Shown: piece by piece, positions 1-7,487 of the stretch
How positions within the stretch are numbered: position 1 is the stretch's first letter
Layout: every line of letters starts with the position of its first letter
From: JAAYXS01 sp964550375
GTDB taxonomy: Bacteria; Planctomycetota; Phycisphaerae; UBA1845; Fen-1342
DNA length: 64,000 bases
Direction: 5' to 3'
Assembly (NCBI GenBank): GCA_964550375.1
Contig: CAZJYX010000008.1
Span: 1 to 64,000 of the forward strand
The notes under the pieces: generated by a model
Databases searched by the model: none
Told to the model about the DNA's origin: nothing
Seen by the model: the letters and a program-made list of their open reading frames with translations, nothing else
Position numbers and translations under genes: made by a program

Positions 1-69
1 GCTGCTACAGAATTTGCCGGGACGCCGGCGGGTACTGATATGGCGGCGCTGCTGGCGGAGTTTGAGTAG
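1..69 (+). CDS. C-terminal fragment of an unknown protein
   Basis: The first frame is open from base 1 to a TAG at 67-69 and gives about 22 residues ending LLAEFE. The gene starts left of the window. The fragment is too short to assign to a family. It is Ala-rich and has the codon bias of its neighbours, so it is probably a real gene end. Confidence 0.45.
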   Translation, partial: AATEFAGTPAGTDMAALLAEFE

Positions 70-707
70 CGGCGGAGAACTTATCCCAAGACCGGCGTCC
101 GGCGGAGCGAGCCGAGAACAGGGCGGTTGAAAGATAGGCGTTGTGACCCGCCCCCGGCCCCGCCCTGGGAGGGCGGGGAGTTTGAGTGGCGGCGAGTTCT
201 GAGGGCCGCAGAGTATTGGGTCAGGTCATGTGGCGGGCCGGGCGAGGGTTGCGAGGCCCTTGCCCGGCCCGCGTTGGTGGTGGGGGGGCGGGGGGCTCAG
301 AAGAACCGCTCCTTCAGGGTCCGGAAGTCAGAGGCACCGCTCCCTGGCGGTCGCGGGGCGGATCGGATGGCGCGGCGCGGTCCGGGCGGCGCGGATGGCG
401 GGGAGTAGGGGTGAGGGGAATAGGGACCGGTTGAGCAGGGGAGTCGGGGAGGCGGTGTGAAGTTGTCGGGTGGTTTGGCGGGGCGGGGGTTATCCGGGAT
501 AATCCGGGGCGAGTTGGGATGGCGTGCCGGGGCCGCGTAAGCGCTGAACGAACGGCGGCCCGACCCTGGGCAACTGACGGCCGCGGGTTCAGGAGGCCGG
601 TCGCTGCGGCGGAAGGGCGGTGCGCCGGTGGTTCTGCAAGATCGCCTGTTGGCGGTGTTCGTGTGCGTTGTGGAAGGTCGCCGAGTGTTGGTGCTGGAGA
701 AGTGACG
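70..707. other. Intergenic stretch without a supported gene
   Basis: No open frame here reads as a credible protein. The open frames are Arg/Gly/Pro-rich, as expected of GC-rich noncoding DNA. The stretch is very G-rich on the plus strand. It probably holds the promoter of the oligopeptidase that starts at 708, but no clear -35/-10 pair or terminator could be picked out. The frame of that gene stays open upstream to 519 without protein-like sequence. Confidence 0.5.
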
Positions 708-2879
708 ATGCTTAGTACGCGAGTGATCTGGAGCTGTGCGGTTGCCGGGCTGTTGGTGGGGACTGCGGGGTCGCAGGGTGGGGCGGCGGAAGGGCGACTG
801 GTCTACCCGGAGACGAAACGGGTGGAGCAGGTGGACGTGCTGCACGGGGTGGAGGTGGCCGACCCGTATCGCTGGCTGGAAGAGCTGGACTCGGCCGAGA
901 CGGCGGCGTGGGTGGCGGCACAGAACGAGGTTACTTTCGCGTTCCTGGAGGGCATACCGGCGCGGGAGAAGATCAAGGAGCGGCTGACGCGACTGTGGAA
1001 CTACGAGCGGTACGGGACTCCGTGGCAGCGGGGCGGGCGCTACTTCTACCAGCGGAACGACGGGCTGCAGAACCAGAGCGTGCTGTACGTGGCAGAGTCG
1101 CTGACGGCTACGCCGCGCGTGCTGCTTGATCCGAATACGCTGTCCGAGGATGGGACGGTGGCGCTGTCCGGAGTGGCGGTGAGCGAGGACGGGCGGTACA
1201 TGGCGTACGGGCTGTCGACGGCGGGGTCGGACTGGGTGGAGTACAAGGTGCGGGACATTGACAGCGGCGAAGACCTGGAAGATCACCTGAAGTGGATCAA
1301 GTTTTCGGGGGTTTCGTGGACGAAGGACGGGGCGGGCTTCTACTACAGCCGATATGACGAGCCGAGCGGAGACAAGCTGGCGGACGTGAACTACTTCAAC
1401 AAGCTCTATTACCACCGGGTGGGTGCGGCGCAGGGGGAGGATGTGCTGGTGTACGAGCGGCCGGACGAGAAGGAGTGGGGGTTCACCGGAGGCGTGAGCG
1501 AGGACGGGCGGTACCTGATCATCTCGATCCGGCAGGGAACGGAGCCGCGTAACCGTATTTACTATCAGGACTTAACGGCGGCTGAGCGGGAGACGGTGAA
1601 GCTGCTGGATGAGTTTGATGCGCGGTACGCGTTCGTCGGGAACGACGGGCCGGTGTTTTGGTTCTATACGAATCTGGATGCGCCGCGCGGGCGGGTGGTC
1701 GCGGTCGACACGCGCCGGCCGGAGCGCGAGCATTGGCGGGAGGTGATTCCGCAGGCGGTGGAGACGCTTGAGGGCGTGAACGTAGTGAACGATACGTTCA
1801 TCGCGTCGTATTTGCAGGATGCGCGGGCGCTGGTGCGGACGTTTGACCTGAACGGCCGGGCGGGGCGGGACGTGGCGCTGCCGGGGATTGGCAGCGTGGG
1901 CGGGTTCGGCGGGCGGCGCGACGATACTGAGACGTTTTACGCGTTCACGAGCTTTGATGCGCCGACGACGATCTATCGTTACGAGGTGGCGACGGGGGAG
2001 AGCAGCGTCTTTCGGCGGCCGCGGGTGGAGTTTGACCCGGAGCAGTTCGTCACGAAGCAGGTTTTCTACCGGAGCAAGGACGGCACGCGCGTGCCGATGT
2101 TCATCACGCACAAGAAGGATTTGAAGCTGGACGGGAACAATCCGACGTACCTGTACGGGTACGGCGGGTTCAATGCGTCGCTGACGCCGAGGTTCTCGGT
2201 CAGCCGGGTGATACTGATGGAGCTGGGTTTCGTGCTGGCGACGGCGAACCTGCGGGGCGGGGGGGAGTACGGGCAGGAGTGGCATGACGCGGGCCGGCGA
2301 CATAACAAGCAGAATGTGTTTGATGATTTCATCGCGGCGGCCGAGTGGCTGGTCGCGAATGACTACACGCGGCCGGCGAAGCTGGCGATTGCGGGCGGGA
2401 GCAACGGCGGGACGCTGGTGGGGGCGTGCGTGAACCAGCGGCCGGATCTGTTCGGGGCGGCGTTGCCGGCGGTGGGGGTGATGGACATGCTGCGGTTCCA
2501 CAAGTTCACGATTGGGTGGGCGTGGGTGTCGGACTACGGCAGCCCGGAGGATCCGGACGATTTCAAGGTGCTGTACGCGTACAGCCCGCTGCACAACATC
2601 CGCAAGGGGACGTGCTATCCGGCGACGCTGGTAACGACGGCGGACCATGATGATCGGGTGGTGCCGGCGCACAGCTTCAAGTACATCGCCATGCTGCAGC
2701 CGGCCCAGGCGTGTGACAACCCGGTGCTGATCAGGATTGAGACGAAGGCGGGGCATGCGGCCGGCAAGCCGACGGCGAAGATCATTGAGGAAGTGGCGGA
2801 CGAGTGGGCGTTCCTGGTGCGGGTGTTGGACGTGGACGCGAGCCGGTTGCCGGAGGCGGTCGAGGCGCGCACGGAGTAG
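708..2879 (+). CDS. Secreted prolyl oligopeptidase (S9A family)
   Basis: Serine peptidase of the prolyl oligopeptidase type, which cuts short peptides after proline. The 723-residue product is the usual family length. The start is the ATG at 708, preceded by GGAGA; the frame is open further upstream but that part does not look coding. Residues 1-25 look like a signal peptide, so the enzyme probably acts outside the cytoplasm. A beta-propeller region follows (roughly 90-430), then the alpha/beta-hydrolase domain. The nucleophile is Ser565 in GGSNGG, the acid lies in TADHDDRVVP near 646-650, and the catalytic His is His683 in KAGHAAG. The N-terminal segment VADPYRWLEELDS is also typical. The next gene follows 46 bases later on the same strand and also looks like an exported peptidase. 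Confidence 0.95.
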   Translation: MLSTRVIWSCAVAGLLVGTAGSQGGAAEGRLVYPETKRVEQVDVLHGVEVADPYRWLEELDSAETAAWVAAQNEVTFAFLEGIPAREKIKERLTRLWNYERYGTPWQRGGRYFYQRNDGLQNQSVLYVAESLTATPRVLLDPNTLSEDGTVALSGVAVSEDGRYMAYGLSTAGSDWVEYKVRDIDSGEDLEDHLKWIKFSGVSWTKDGAGFYYSRYDEPSGDKLADVNYFNKLYYHRVGAAQGEDVLVYERPDEKEWGFTGGVSEDGRYLIISIRQGTEPRNRIYYQDLTAAERETVKLLDEFDARYAFVGNDGPVFWFYTNLDAPRGRVVAVDTRRPEREHWREVIPQAVETLEGVNVVNDTFIASYLQDARALVRTFDLNGRAGRDVALPGIGSVGGFGGRRDDTETFYAFTSFDAPTTIYRYEVATGESSVFRRPRVEFDPEQFVTKQVFYRSKDGTRVPMFITHKKDLKLDGNNPTYLYGYGGFNASLTPRFSVSRVILMELGFVLATANLRGGGEYGQEWHDAGRRHNKQNVFDDFIAAAEWLVANDYTRPAKLAIAGGSNGGTLVGACVNQRPDLFGAALPAVGVMDMLRFHKFTIGWAWVSDYGSPEDPDDFKVLYAYSPLHNIRKGTCYPATLVTTADHDDRVVPAHSFKYIAMLQPAQACDNPVLIRIETKAGHAAGKPTAKIIEEVADEWAFLVRVLDVDASRLPEAVEARTE

Positions 2880-2925
2880 CGGTGGAGGGGGGTTGGCGCG
2901 CCGCCGGACTGACAGGAGGATCACG

Positions 2926-4359
2926 ATGTTGGTGCTGACGAGAGCGGGCGCTGTTCTGGCCGTGGGCGTGGTGTCGGCGGTGTGCCTGGCGGAGGCGCGG
3001 CTCAAGGCGCATGTTGATCCGCGCGTCGAGTTGCTGAGCATTGTCTTTCGGCTGGCGGGCAACCCGGAATACAACATGGCGACTTCGGCCTCGCCGTACG
3101 CTGAGCGGGTAGCGGCGCACTTCGGGCGGTTTGGTGAGCACGCGGCGGTGGTGCAGGCGCGGGAGCTGCGGGCACAGCGCGGAATCAGCTACGACGCGGT
3201 GATGAGCCTGGCGGTGCACCTGGCGGACACGCAGGAGTTGGCGGTGAAGGTGCCGCTGGACAAGGCGACGACGCTGGAGCGGCGCTGGCAGCCGGCGGAG
3301 GCGGAGGCGTTCGTGGGGAAGTTGCGCAGCTTCGTCGCGGACACGGGGTTCAACCGCTTCTGCGCGGAGCAGGCCGAGTTGTACGAGGCGGCCGGGGCGC
3401 GTCTGACGGCGGTGCTGAGCGAGCGTGATTACCTCGGTTGGCTCGAACAGTACTTCGGGCAACGGGCGCAGGCCGAGCTTGATGTGATCGTCGGGTTGCT
3501 GAACGGCGGAGGGTGCTACGGCGTGACCGTTCGGCCGGCGGACGGGCGCGATGAGATCAAGGCGATCATCGGGGCCTGGAGCTTCGACGAGCAAGGCCGG
3601 CCGGTGTTCACGGACGGTGGCTTTGCAGCGACCATCATGCACGAATTCTGTCATGCCTATGTGAATCCGCTGGTGGATAAGTACGAGCGACTGCTTCAGC
3701 CGGCGGGAGAGAGGATGTTCCGGCCGGTGGCGGCGGAGATGCGGCGCATGGCGTACGGGAACTGGAAGACGATGATGTACGAGTCGCTGGTGCGTGCCTG
3801 CGTGGTGCGGCACGTGCTGACGCATGAGGGGCGGCCGGCCGCGGTGAAGTTGGCCAAGGTCGAGTACGAGCGGGGGTTCAAGTGGATGGGCAAGCTGGTC
3901 AAGCTGCTGGAGGAGTATGAGGCGGACCGGGCGCGCTACCCGACGCTGGATGCTTTCATGCCGCGGGTGGTGGTGTTCTTTGACGAGTACGCTGAGAGCT
4001 GCGGGCCGGCCAGCGAGCCGGAGCAGGCGGCGGCCGGTGAGGCGCCGCGGGTGCTGGAGATGAACCCGGCCAACGGGGCGACGGACGTTGATCCCGGGCT
4101 GACGGCGATTACCGTCCGCTTCGATCGGCGCATGGCGGATCGGTCGTGGTCGGTGTGTGGCGGCGGCGAGCACTACCCGGAACTGGCGGGCGAGATTCGC
4201 TACGACGAGGGCTGCACGGTGCTTACGATTCCGGTGCGGCTGAAGCCGAACTGGGAGTATCAGTTTGCGCTGAATTGTCCGGCTGCGCAGAACTTTGTCA
4301 GCGCCGCGGGCGTGCCGCTGCAGCCGGTCATGGTCAGTTTCAGGACGCGCGACCGGTAG
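2926..4359 (+). CDS. DUF4932 family predicted metalloprotease with C-terminal Ig-like domain
   Basis: The 477-residue product starts at the ATG at 2926 after a strong AGGAGGA at 2914-2920. A hydrophobic signal peptide covers residues 1-22. The core begins with DPRVELLSIVFRLAG, which I recognise as DUF4932. HEFCH at residues 239-243 is an HExxH zinc motif. Glu286 in MYESLVRA is a candidate third ligand, as in gluzincin peptidases; that assignment is inference. Residues from about 370 onward (NPANGATDVDPG, then a Met-containing strand) resemble the bacterial Ig-like Big_5 fold. The protein is therefore probably exported and zinc-dependent, and peptidase activity is likely but not shown. It sits directly after the prolyl oligopeptidase, possibly in one transcript. 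Its stop codon lies inside a GGTAGGGGGG motif. Confidence 0.8.
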   Translation: MLVLTRAGAVLAVGVVSAVCLAEARLKAHVDPRVELLSIVFRLAGNPEYNMATSASPYAERVAAHFGRFGEHAAVVQARELRAQRGISYDAVMSLAVHLADTQELAVKVPLDKATTLERRWQPAEAEAFVGKLRSFVADTGFNRFCAEQAELYEAAGARLTAVLSERDYLGWLEQYFGQRAQAELDVIVGLLNGGGCYGVTVRPADGRDEIKAIIGAWSFDEQGRPVFTDGGFAATIMHEFCHAYVNPLVDKYERLLQPAGERMFRPVAAEMRRMAYGNWKTMMYESLVRACVVRHVLTHEGRPAAVKLAKVEYERGFKWMGKLVKLLEEYEADRARYPTLDAFMPRVVVFFDEYAESCGPASEPEQAAAGEAPRVLEMNPANGATDVDPGLTAITVRFDRRMADRSWSVCGGGEHYPELAGEIRYDEGCTVLTIPVRLKPNWEYQFALNCPAAQNFVSAAGVPLQPVMVSFRTRDR

Positions 4360-4388
4360 GGGGGTGAGCCGGCGGTGCGGTAGGGGGG
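4355..4388 (+). repeat. Two copies of the GGTAGGGGGG oligomer
   Basis: GGTAGGGGGG occurs at 4355-4364, spanning the TAG stop of the DUF4932 gene, and again at 4379-4388. The same oligomer, or its GGCAGGGGGG variant, recurs elsewhere in the window in both orientations (see findings). Confidence 0.6.
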
Positions 4389-4513
4389 TGGCGGAGCCGG
4401 CGCCCCGGCAGCACCGGCCAGGAGCGGGCGGCGCTGCCGGGGCTGCCTGGTATTCAACACCGGCCAAGGGGGGCCTGCGCTGCCGGAAGATCATCCGGGA
4501 GGGGCGGCCGGCG

Positions 4514-5833
4514 CTAGAGGATGCGCTTGATGGCGGCCTCCAACTGGCCGGGCTGCTGTTCTTCGAGTTCGTAGAGCACACGGGTGCTGGGCTTGTTGAT
4601 CTTGAGCATGCGGCCCAGGTCGATGGGCGTGCCGATGATGACGCTGTCGGCGGGGACGGCGTTGATGGTGGCCTCCAGCTCGGCCATTTGCTTTTCGCCA
4701 TAACCCATGGCCGGCAGGACTTCGTGCACGTGCGTGTATTTCTCGAAGGTTTGCTTGATGGAGCCGACCGCGTAGGGGCGCGGCTCGACAATGGCGGCGG
4801 CGTTGAACTTGTTGGCGGCCACGTGGCCGGCGCCGTACTTCATCTCGCCGTGGGTCAGCGTGGGGCCGTCCTCGACGACCAGGACGCGCTTGCCGGAGAT
4901 CAGGTCGGGCTGCTGAACGGTCACGGGCGAGTTCGCCATGATGACGGTGGCCTGTGGGTTGACCAGGCGGACGTTCGCGAGCACGAGGTCGATGTCGGGC
5001 TGCCGGGCGGTGTCGGCCTTGTTGACCACGACGACGTCGGCCATGCGCAGGTTGGTTTCGCCGGGGTAGTAGCGGAGTTCGTGACCGGCGCGGTGCGGAT
5101 CGACGACGGTGATGTACAGGTCGGGCTTATAGAAGGACATGTCGTTGTTGCCGCCGTCCCAGAGGACGACATCCGCTTCGCGCTCGGCGGCGGCTAGGAT
5201 CTGGGCGTAATCGACGCCGGCGAAGACGATGTTGCCGGCGGCGATGTGCGGTTCGTACTCCTCGCGCTCCTCGATGGTGCAGTTATGCAGGTCCAGGTCG
5301 GCGAGCGTGGCGAAGCGTTGGCAAACCTGCTTGGCCAGGTCGCCGTAGGGCATGGGATGGCGGACGGCGGCGACCTTCTTTCCGAGGCGCTTGAGGATCT
5401 GGACGACGGCGCGGGAGGTCTGGCTCTTGCCGGCGCCGGTGCGCACGGCACAGACGGCGATGACGGGCTTGCTGGATTTGAGCATCGTGTGGCGATGGCC
5501 CAGGATGATGAAGTCGGCGCCGCAGGCATTGACGAGGGCGGCCTTGTGCATGACCTGCTCGTGCGGCAAATCGGAGTAGGCGATGGCGCAGAGATCGACG
5601 TCGTGCTTGGCGATCAGGGCGGGCAGCTCGTCCTCGGCGTGAATCGGAATGCCCTGCGGGTAGTTCGGCCCGGCCAGCAGGGGGGGGTAGACGCGCCCGT
5701 CGATGTCAGGAATCTGCGTGGCCGTGAAGGCGACTACCTCGTAGGCGGGGTTGTCGCGCCAGTAGGTGTTGAAGTCGTGGAAGTCGCGCCCGGCGGCGCC
5801 GAGAATGATCAATTTCCGTTTCGGCAGACTCAT
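4514..5833 (-). CDS. Cyclic 2,3-diphosphoglycerate synthetase-like P-loop protein
   Basis: The 439-residue product matches the family annotated as cyclic 2,3-diphosphoglycerate synthetase or COG2403 predicted GTPase. The N-terminus (KLIILGAAGRDFHDFN) is a Rossmann-like segment. A P-loop RTGAGKS lies at about 131-137, and downstream blocks such as VVVVNKAD resemble G-protein switch or base-recognition motifs. Bacterial members are widespread and their reaction is not settled, so the name reflects homology rather than activity. The ATG at 5833 (MSLPKRK) was chosen because homology begins there; in-frame starts at 5845 and 5920 are possible and no good ribosome site separates them. The gene stands alone between two plus-strand units. 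Confidence 0.85.
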   Translation of the reverse strand: MSLPKRKLIILGAAGRDFHDFNTYWRDNPAYEVVAFTATQIPDIDGRVYPPLLAGPNYPQGIPIHAEDELPALIAKHDVDLCAIAYSDLPHEQVMHKAALVNACGADFIILGHRHTMLKSSKPVIAVCAVRTGAGKSQTSRAVVQILKRLGKKVAAVRHPMPYGDLAKQVCQRFATLADLDLHNCTIEEREEYEPHIAAGNIVFAGVDYAQILAAAEREADVVLWDGGNNDMSFYKPDLYITVVDPHRAGHELRYYPGETNLRMADVVVVNKADTARQPDIDLVLANVRLVNPQATVIMANSPVTVQQPDLISGKRVLVVEDGPTLTHGEMKYGAGHVAANKFNAAAIVEPRPYAVGSIKQTFEKYTHVHEVLPAMGYGEKQMAELEATINAVPADSVIIGTPIDLGRMLKINKPSTRVLYELEEQQPGQLEAAIKRIL

Positions 5834-6177
5834 GGCGTTATCCATTGGTTGAAGCGGTTCTTCGGGGCGTCTGCAAGACCCGCAGGCGGGGACGAGGGCC
5901 GACGCGTTCCCATAGGCCACCGTCGTTAGAGCGGAAAGTACTTGTTTGTCGCATGGCGTTCAAGGGGTAGATCGGCCGCGGAAGCGGCAGTGAATAGTGA
6001 CAGTGAGCAGTGACAGCCTTCTTGCCGGGTCAGGTGGCAGGGGGTAGGATAGTCCTAGCTGAGCGTGGTTTGTGCTGACGGTCGCGCCGTTGGGCGGGCT
6101 GGACGCCGGGCGGGATTGCCGGTGGGGCGTTGGTTTGGCAGGCTCTATAAGTAATGGGCCTAATTGGAGTTGAGTTA
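5834..6177. other. Divergent intergenic region with AGTGA repeats
   Basis: This region separates the minus-strand diphosphoglycerate synthetase-like gene from the plus-strand small-protein trio, so it should hold promoters for both. At 5988-6013 two imperfect 13-mers, CAGTGAATAGTGA and CAGTGAGCAGTGA, lie in tandem and give four AGTGA units at spacings of 7, 6 and 7 bases. A GGCAGGGGGTAGG run lies near 6036. No gene is supported. Confidence 0.4.
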
Positions 6178-6411
6178 ATGGTCCTTGGCAAGCGCAAGTG
6201 TTTGCGGGTGGGCGTTACGGTCGGCTTGCTGCTCATTCTGATGGCCGGTCCGGCCTTCGGTCAAATTGACTCGGAAGCGCCGGCGCGCTGGCTCGATGTG
6301 CCGGCTCTGGACTGGGAGAAACCCTGGCTGCAGTGGTTGACAGCGGCGGGCTTCCTGGCGCTTTGTCTGCTGCCGGCGTTCAAGAACCCGCACCGTTCGC
6401 ACCTGGATTAA
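6178..6411 (+). CDS. Small membrane protein of unknown function (trio, first gene)
   Basis: I do not recognise this 77-residue protein. Residues 1-28 have a charged MVLGKRKC start and a hydrophobic stretch ending in an AFGQ signal-peptidase-like site. A second hydrophobic segment (about 52-66, LTAAGFLALCLLP) precedes a short basic tail. The middle is Trp-rich (WLDVPALDWEKPWLQW). The ATG at 6178 was preferred over one eight codons upstream because it directly precedes the basic signal start. It lies 19 bases before the next small gene in the same direction, so the trio is probably one operon. A small membrane-anchored subunit is plausible. Confidence 0.6.
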   Translation: MVLGKRKCLRVGVTVGLLLILMAGPAFGQIDSEAPARWLDVPALDWEKPWLQWLTAAGFLALCLLPAFKNPHRSHLD

Positions 6412-6430
6412 CCCCGAATGGGGAAGCGAC

Positions 6431-6721
6431 ATGTCGAAGGCTACCTGTCTGACATTGCTGGTCTGTCTTAACCTGCTGCTGTTAACGGCTTTATGTTTGG
6501 CGAATTACTCGTTGCCGGCAGCGCAAGCGGCCGGTACGGGTCTCGCGTCGCGCTATCTGGCGGTAGCGGGCGCGATTCAGAGCAATTACGACGCGGTGTA
6601 CGTTCTGGACACGCGGGAGCGCACGCTGCACGCGTTTTACTGGGATCGCTCCCGGCGTGATCTGATGTATGTTGATTGGCGGGATTTGGACCGCGACTTC
6701 CGACACCATGAGGGGGACTAG
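6431..6721 (+). CDS. Small exported/anchored protein, paralogue of the next gene
   Basis: The product has 96 residues, with one N-terminal hydrophobic segment (about 8-24) and then a short globular part. The central block AVYVLDTRERTLHAFYWD has the same hydrophobic/polar pattern as the block AIVVLDAAAQRMIVYGFD in the following gene, at nearly the same distance from the membrane segment. The two are therefore probable diverged paralogues. The block has the look of a single beta-propeller or lipid-binding strand pair. A GGGGAAG ribosome site precedes the ATG and the gap to the next gene is 3 bases. The function is unknown. Confidence 0.65.
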   Translation: MSKATCLTLLVCLNLLLLTALCLANYSLPAAQAAGTGLASRYLAVAGAIQSNYDAVYVLDTRERTLHAFYWDRSRRDLMYVDWRDLDRDFRHHEGD

Positions 6722-6724
6722 GCC

Positions 6725-7072
6725 ATGTCGCCGCGCCCGCTGGAACTTGACGGTCAGAGCCTGGCGATCGGCGTGCTGAGCGTCACGGCTTGCATATTAT
6801 TCGTTGGTTTTCTGGTGGTGACTTCGCTGGCGCCGCCGGCGCAGGCCATCGGGATGAACGATTCCTCGGGCGACTACAAGATGCTGACGCAGCAGCTTTC
6901 GTCGTCGAGTGAGGCGATCGTTGTGCTGGACGCGGCCGCACAGCGGATGATCGTGTACGGTTTTGATCCGAACCGGCGGCAGTTTCAGGCGATTTCGGGG
7001 TTTGACTTCGATCGGCTGCAGAAGCGAGCGGATCCGGATGCGGCTCAGCCGCCGCCGGGTTGGAACCCGTAG
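6725..7072 (+). CDS. Small exported/anchored protein, paralogue of the preceding gene
   Basis: The product has 115 residues. A hydrophobic segment at about 15-38 (LSVTACILFVGFLVVTS) is followed by APPAQAIG, a possible signal cleavage site, and then a short soluble part. The block AIVVLDAAAQRMIVYGFD mirrors the one in the gene just upstream. The C-terminus is Pro-rich. The three small genes are closely packed (gaps of 19 and 3 bases) and look co-transcribed. They may form a membrane complex; no partner outside the trio is evident, and the nearest plus-strand genes are unrelated. Confidence 0.65.
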   Translation: MSPRPLELDGQSLAIGVLSVTACILFVGFLVVTSLAPPAQAIGMNDSSGDYKMLTQQLSSSSEAIVVLDAAAQRMIVYGFDPNRRQFQAISGFDFDRLQKRADPDAAQPPPGWNP

Positions 7073-7487
7073 CTGGGCGTGGGGTAGGGTTTGCGAGCCT
7101 GGCGGGGCGGGTGGTTCGGGGGTGGTGGGGGATGCGGTTTCTGGGCGTTGTGGAGTGATTGCAGTGGAGAGGTTCAGTGAATGAGCAAGGAAGACATAAC
7201 GTCCTATAAGATATATTATGTTGCGTTCCTCCTGGCAAGCTCACCAAGTGCTACGGTTCCGCCGCGCAGCTCCCCTGCCAATCCCGCTCGCTCTCACGGG
7301 GCTGCCAGATACCTCGATATCGCCGATCGGAGCACTCTTCGCTGAAGGAACTTAGACGAAGCGGCGGCCACAGCCCGGGCGCCGCTGTGACGGCCCGGCA
7401 CCTATGCGATCCCTGTCTGTCGGCGTTGACGCGCGGCGCTGTTGCGCGTGTGCCTGACGGGTGGGACGGCGTCGCCGGCGTGGCGGA
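7073..7487. other. Convergent intergenic region with an AT-rich islet
   Basis: This region lies between the plus-strand small-protein trio and the end of hisS on minus. No rho-independent terminator is visible. At 7194-7221 an AT-rich patch, unusual for this GC-rich sequence, contains the inverted repeat ACATAA ... TTATGT with a 16-base spacer. A possible 54-codon open frame runs through it and is listed separately. Confidence 0.4.
7181..7345 (+). CDS. Possible 54-residue small ORF in an AT-rich islet
   Basis: An ATG at 7181 is preceded by GGAGAGG at a workable distance and opens a 54-codon frame ending in TGA at 7343-7345. The N-terminus (MSKEDITSYKIYYVAFLL) reads as protein-like and is coded with A/T-ending codons, unlike the rest of the window. 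The second half is Pro/Ser/Arg-rich and looks like noncoding composition. It may be a real small gene, a fragment of transferred DNA or chance, so confidence is low. Confidence 0.25.
   Translation: MSKEDITSYKIYYVAFLLASSPSATVPPRSSPANPARSHGAARYLDIADRSTLR

Noticed and set aside
297..1415. Long minus-strand frame of 372 codons opposite the oligopeptidase
   Set aside because: Arg/Pro/His-rich sequence with no domain or start signal; the plus strand has an unmistakable peptidase.
2782..4791. Minus-strand frame of 669 codons
   Set aside because: Shadow of the DUF4932 gene in GC-rich DNA; repetitive Arg/Pro/His composition and no family signature.
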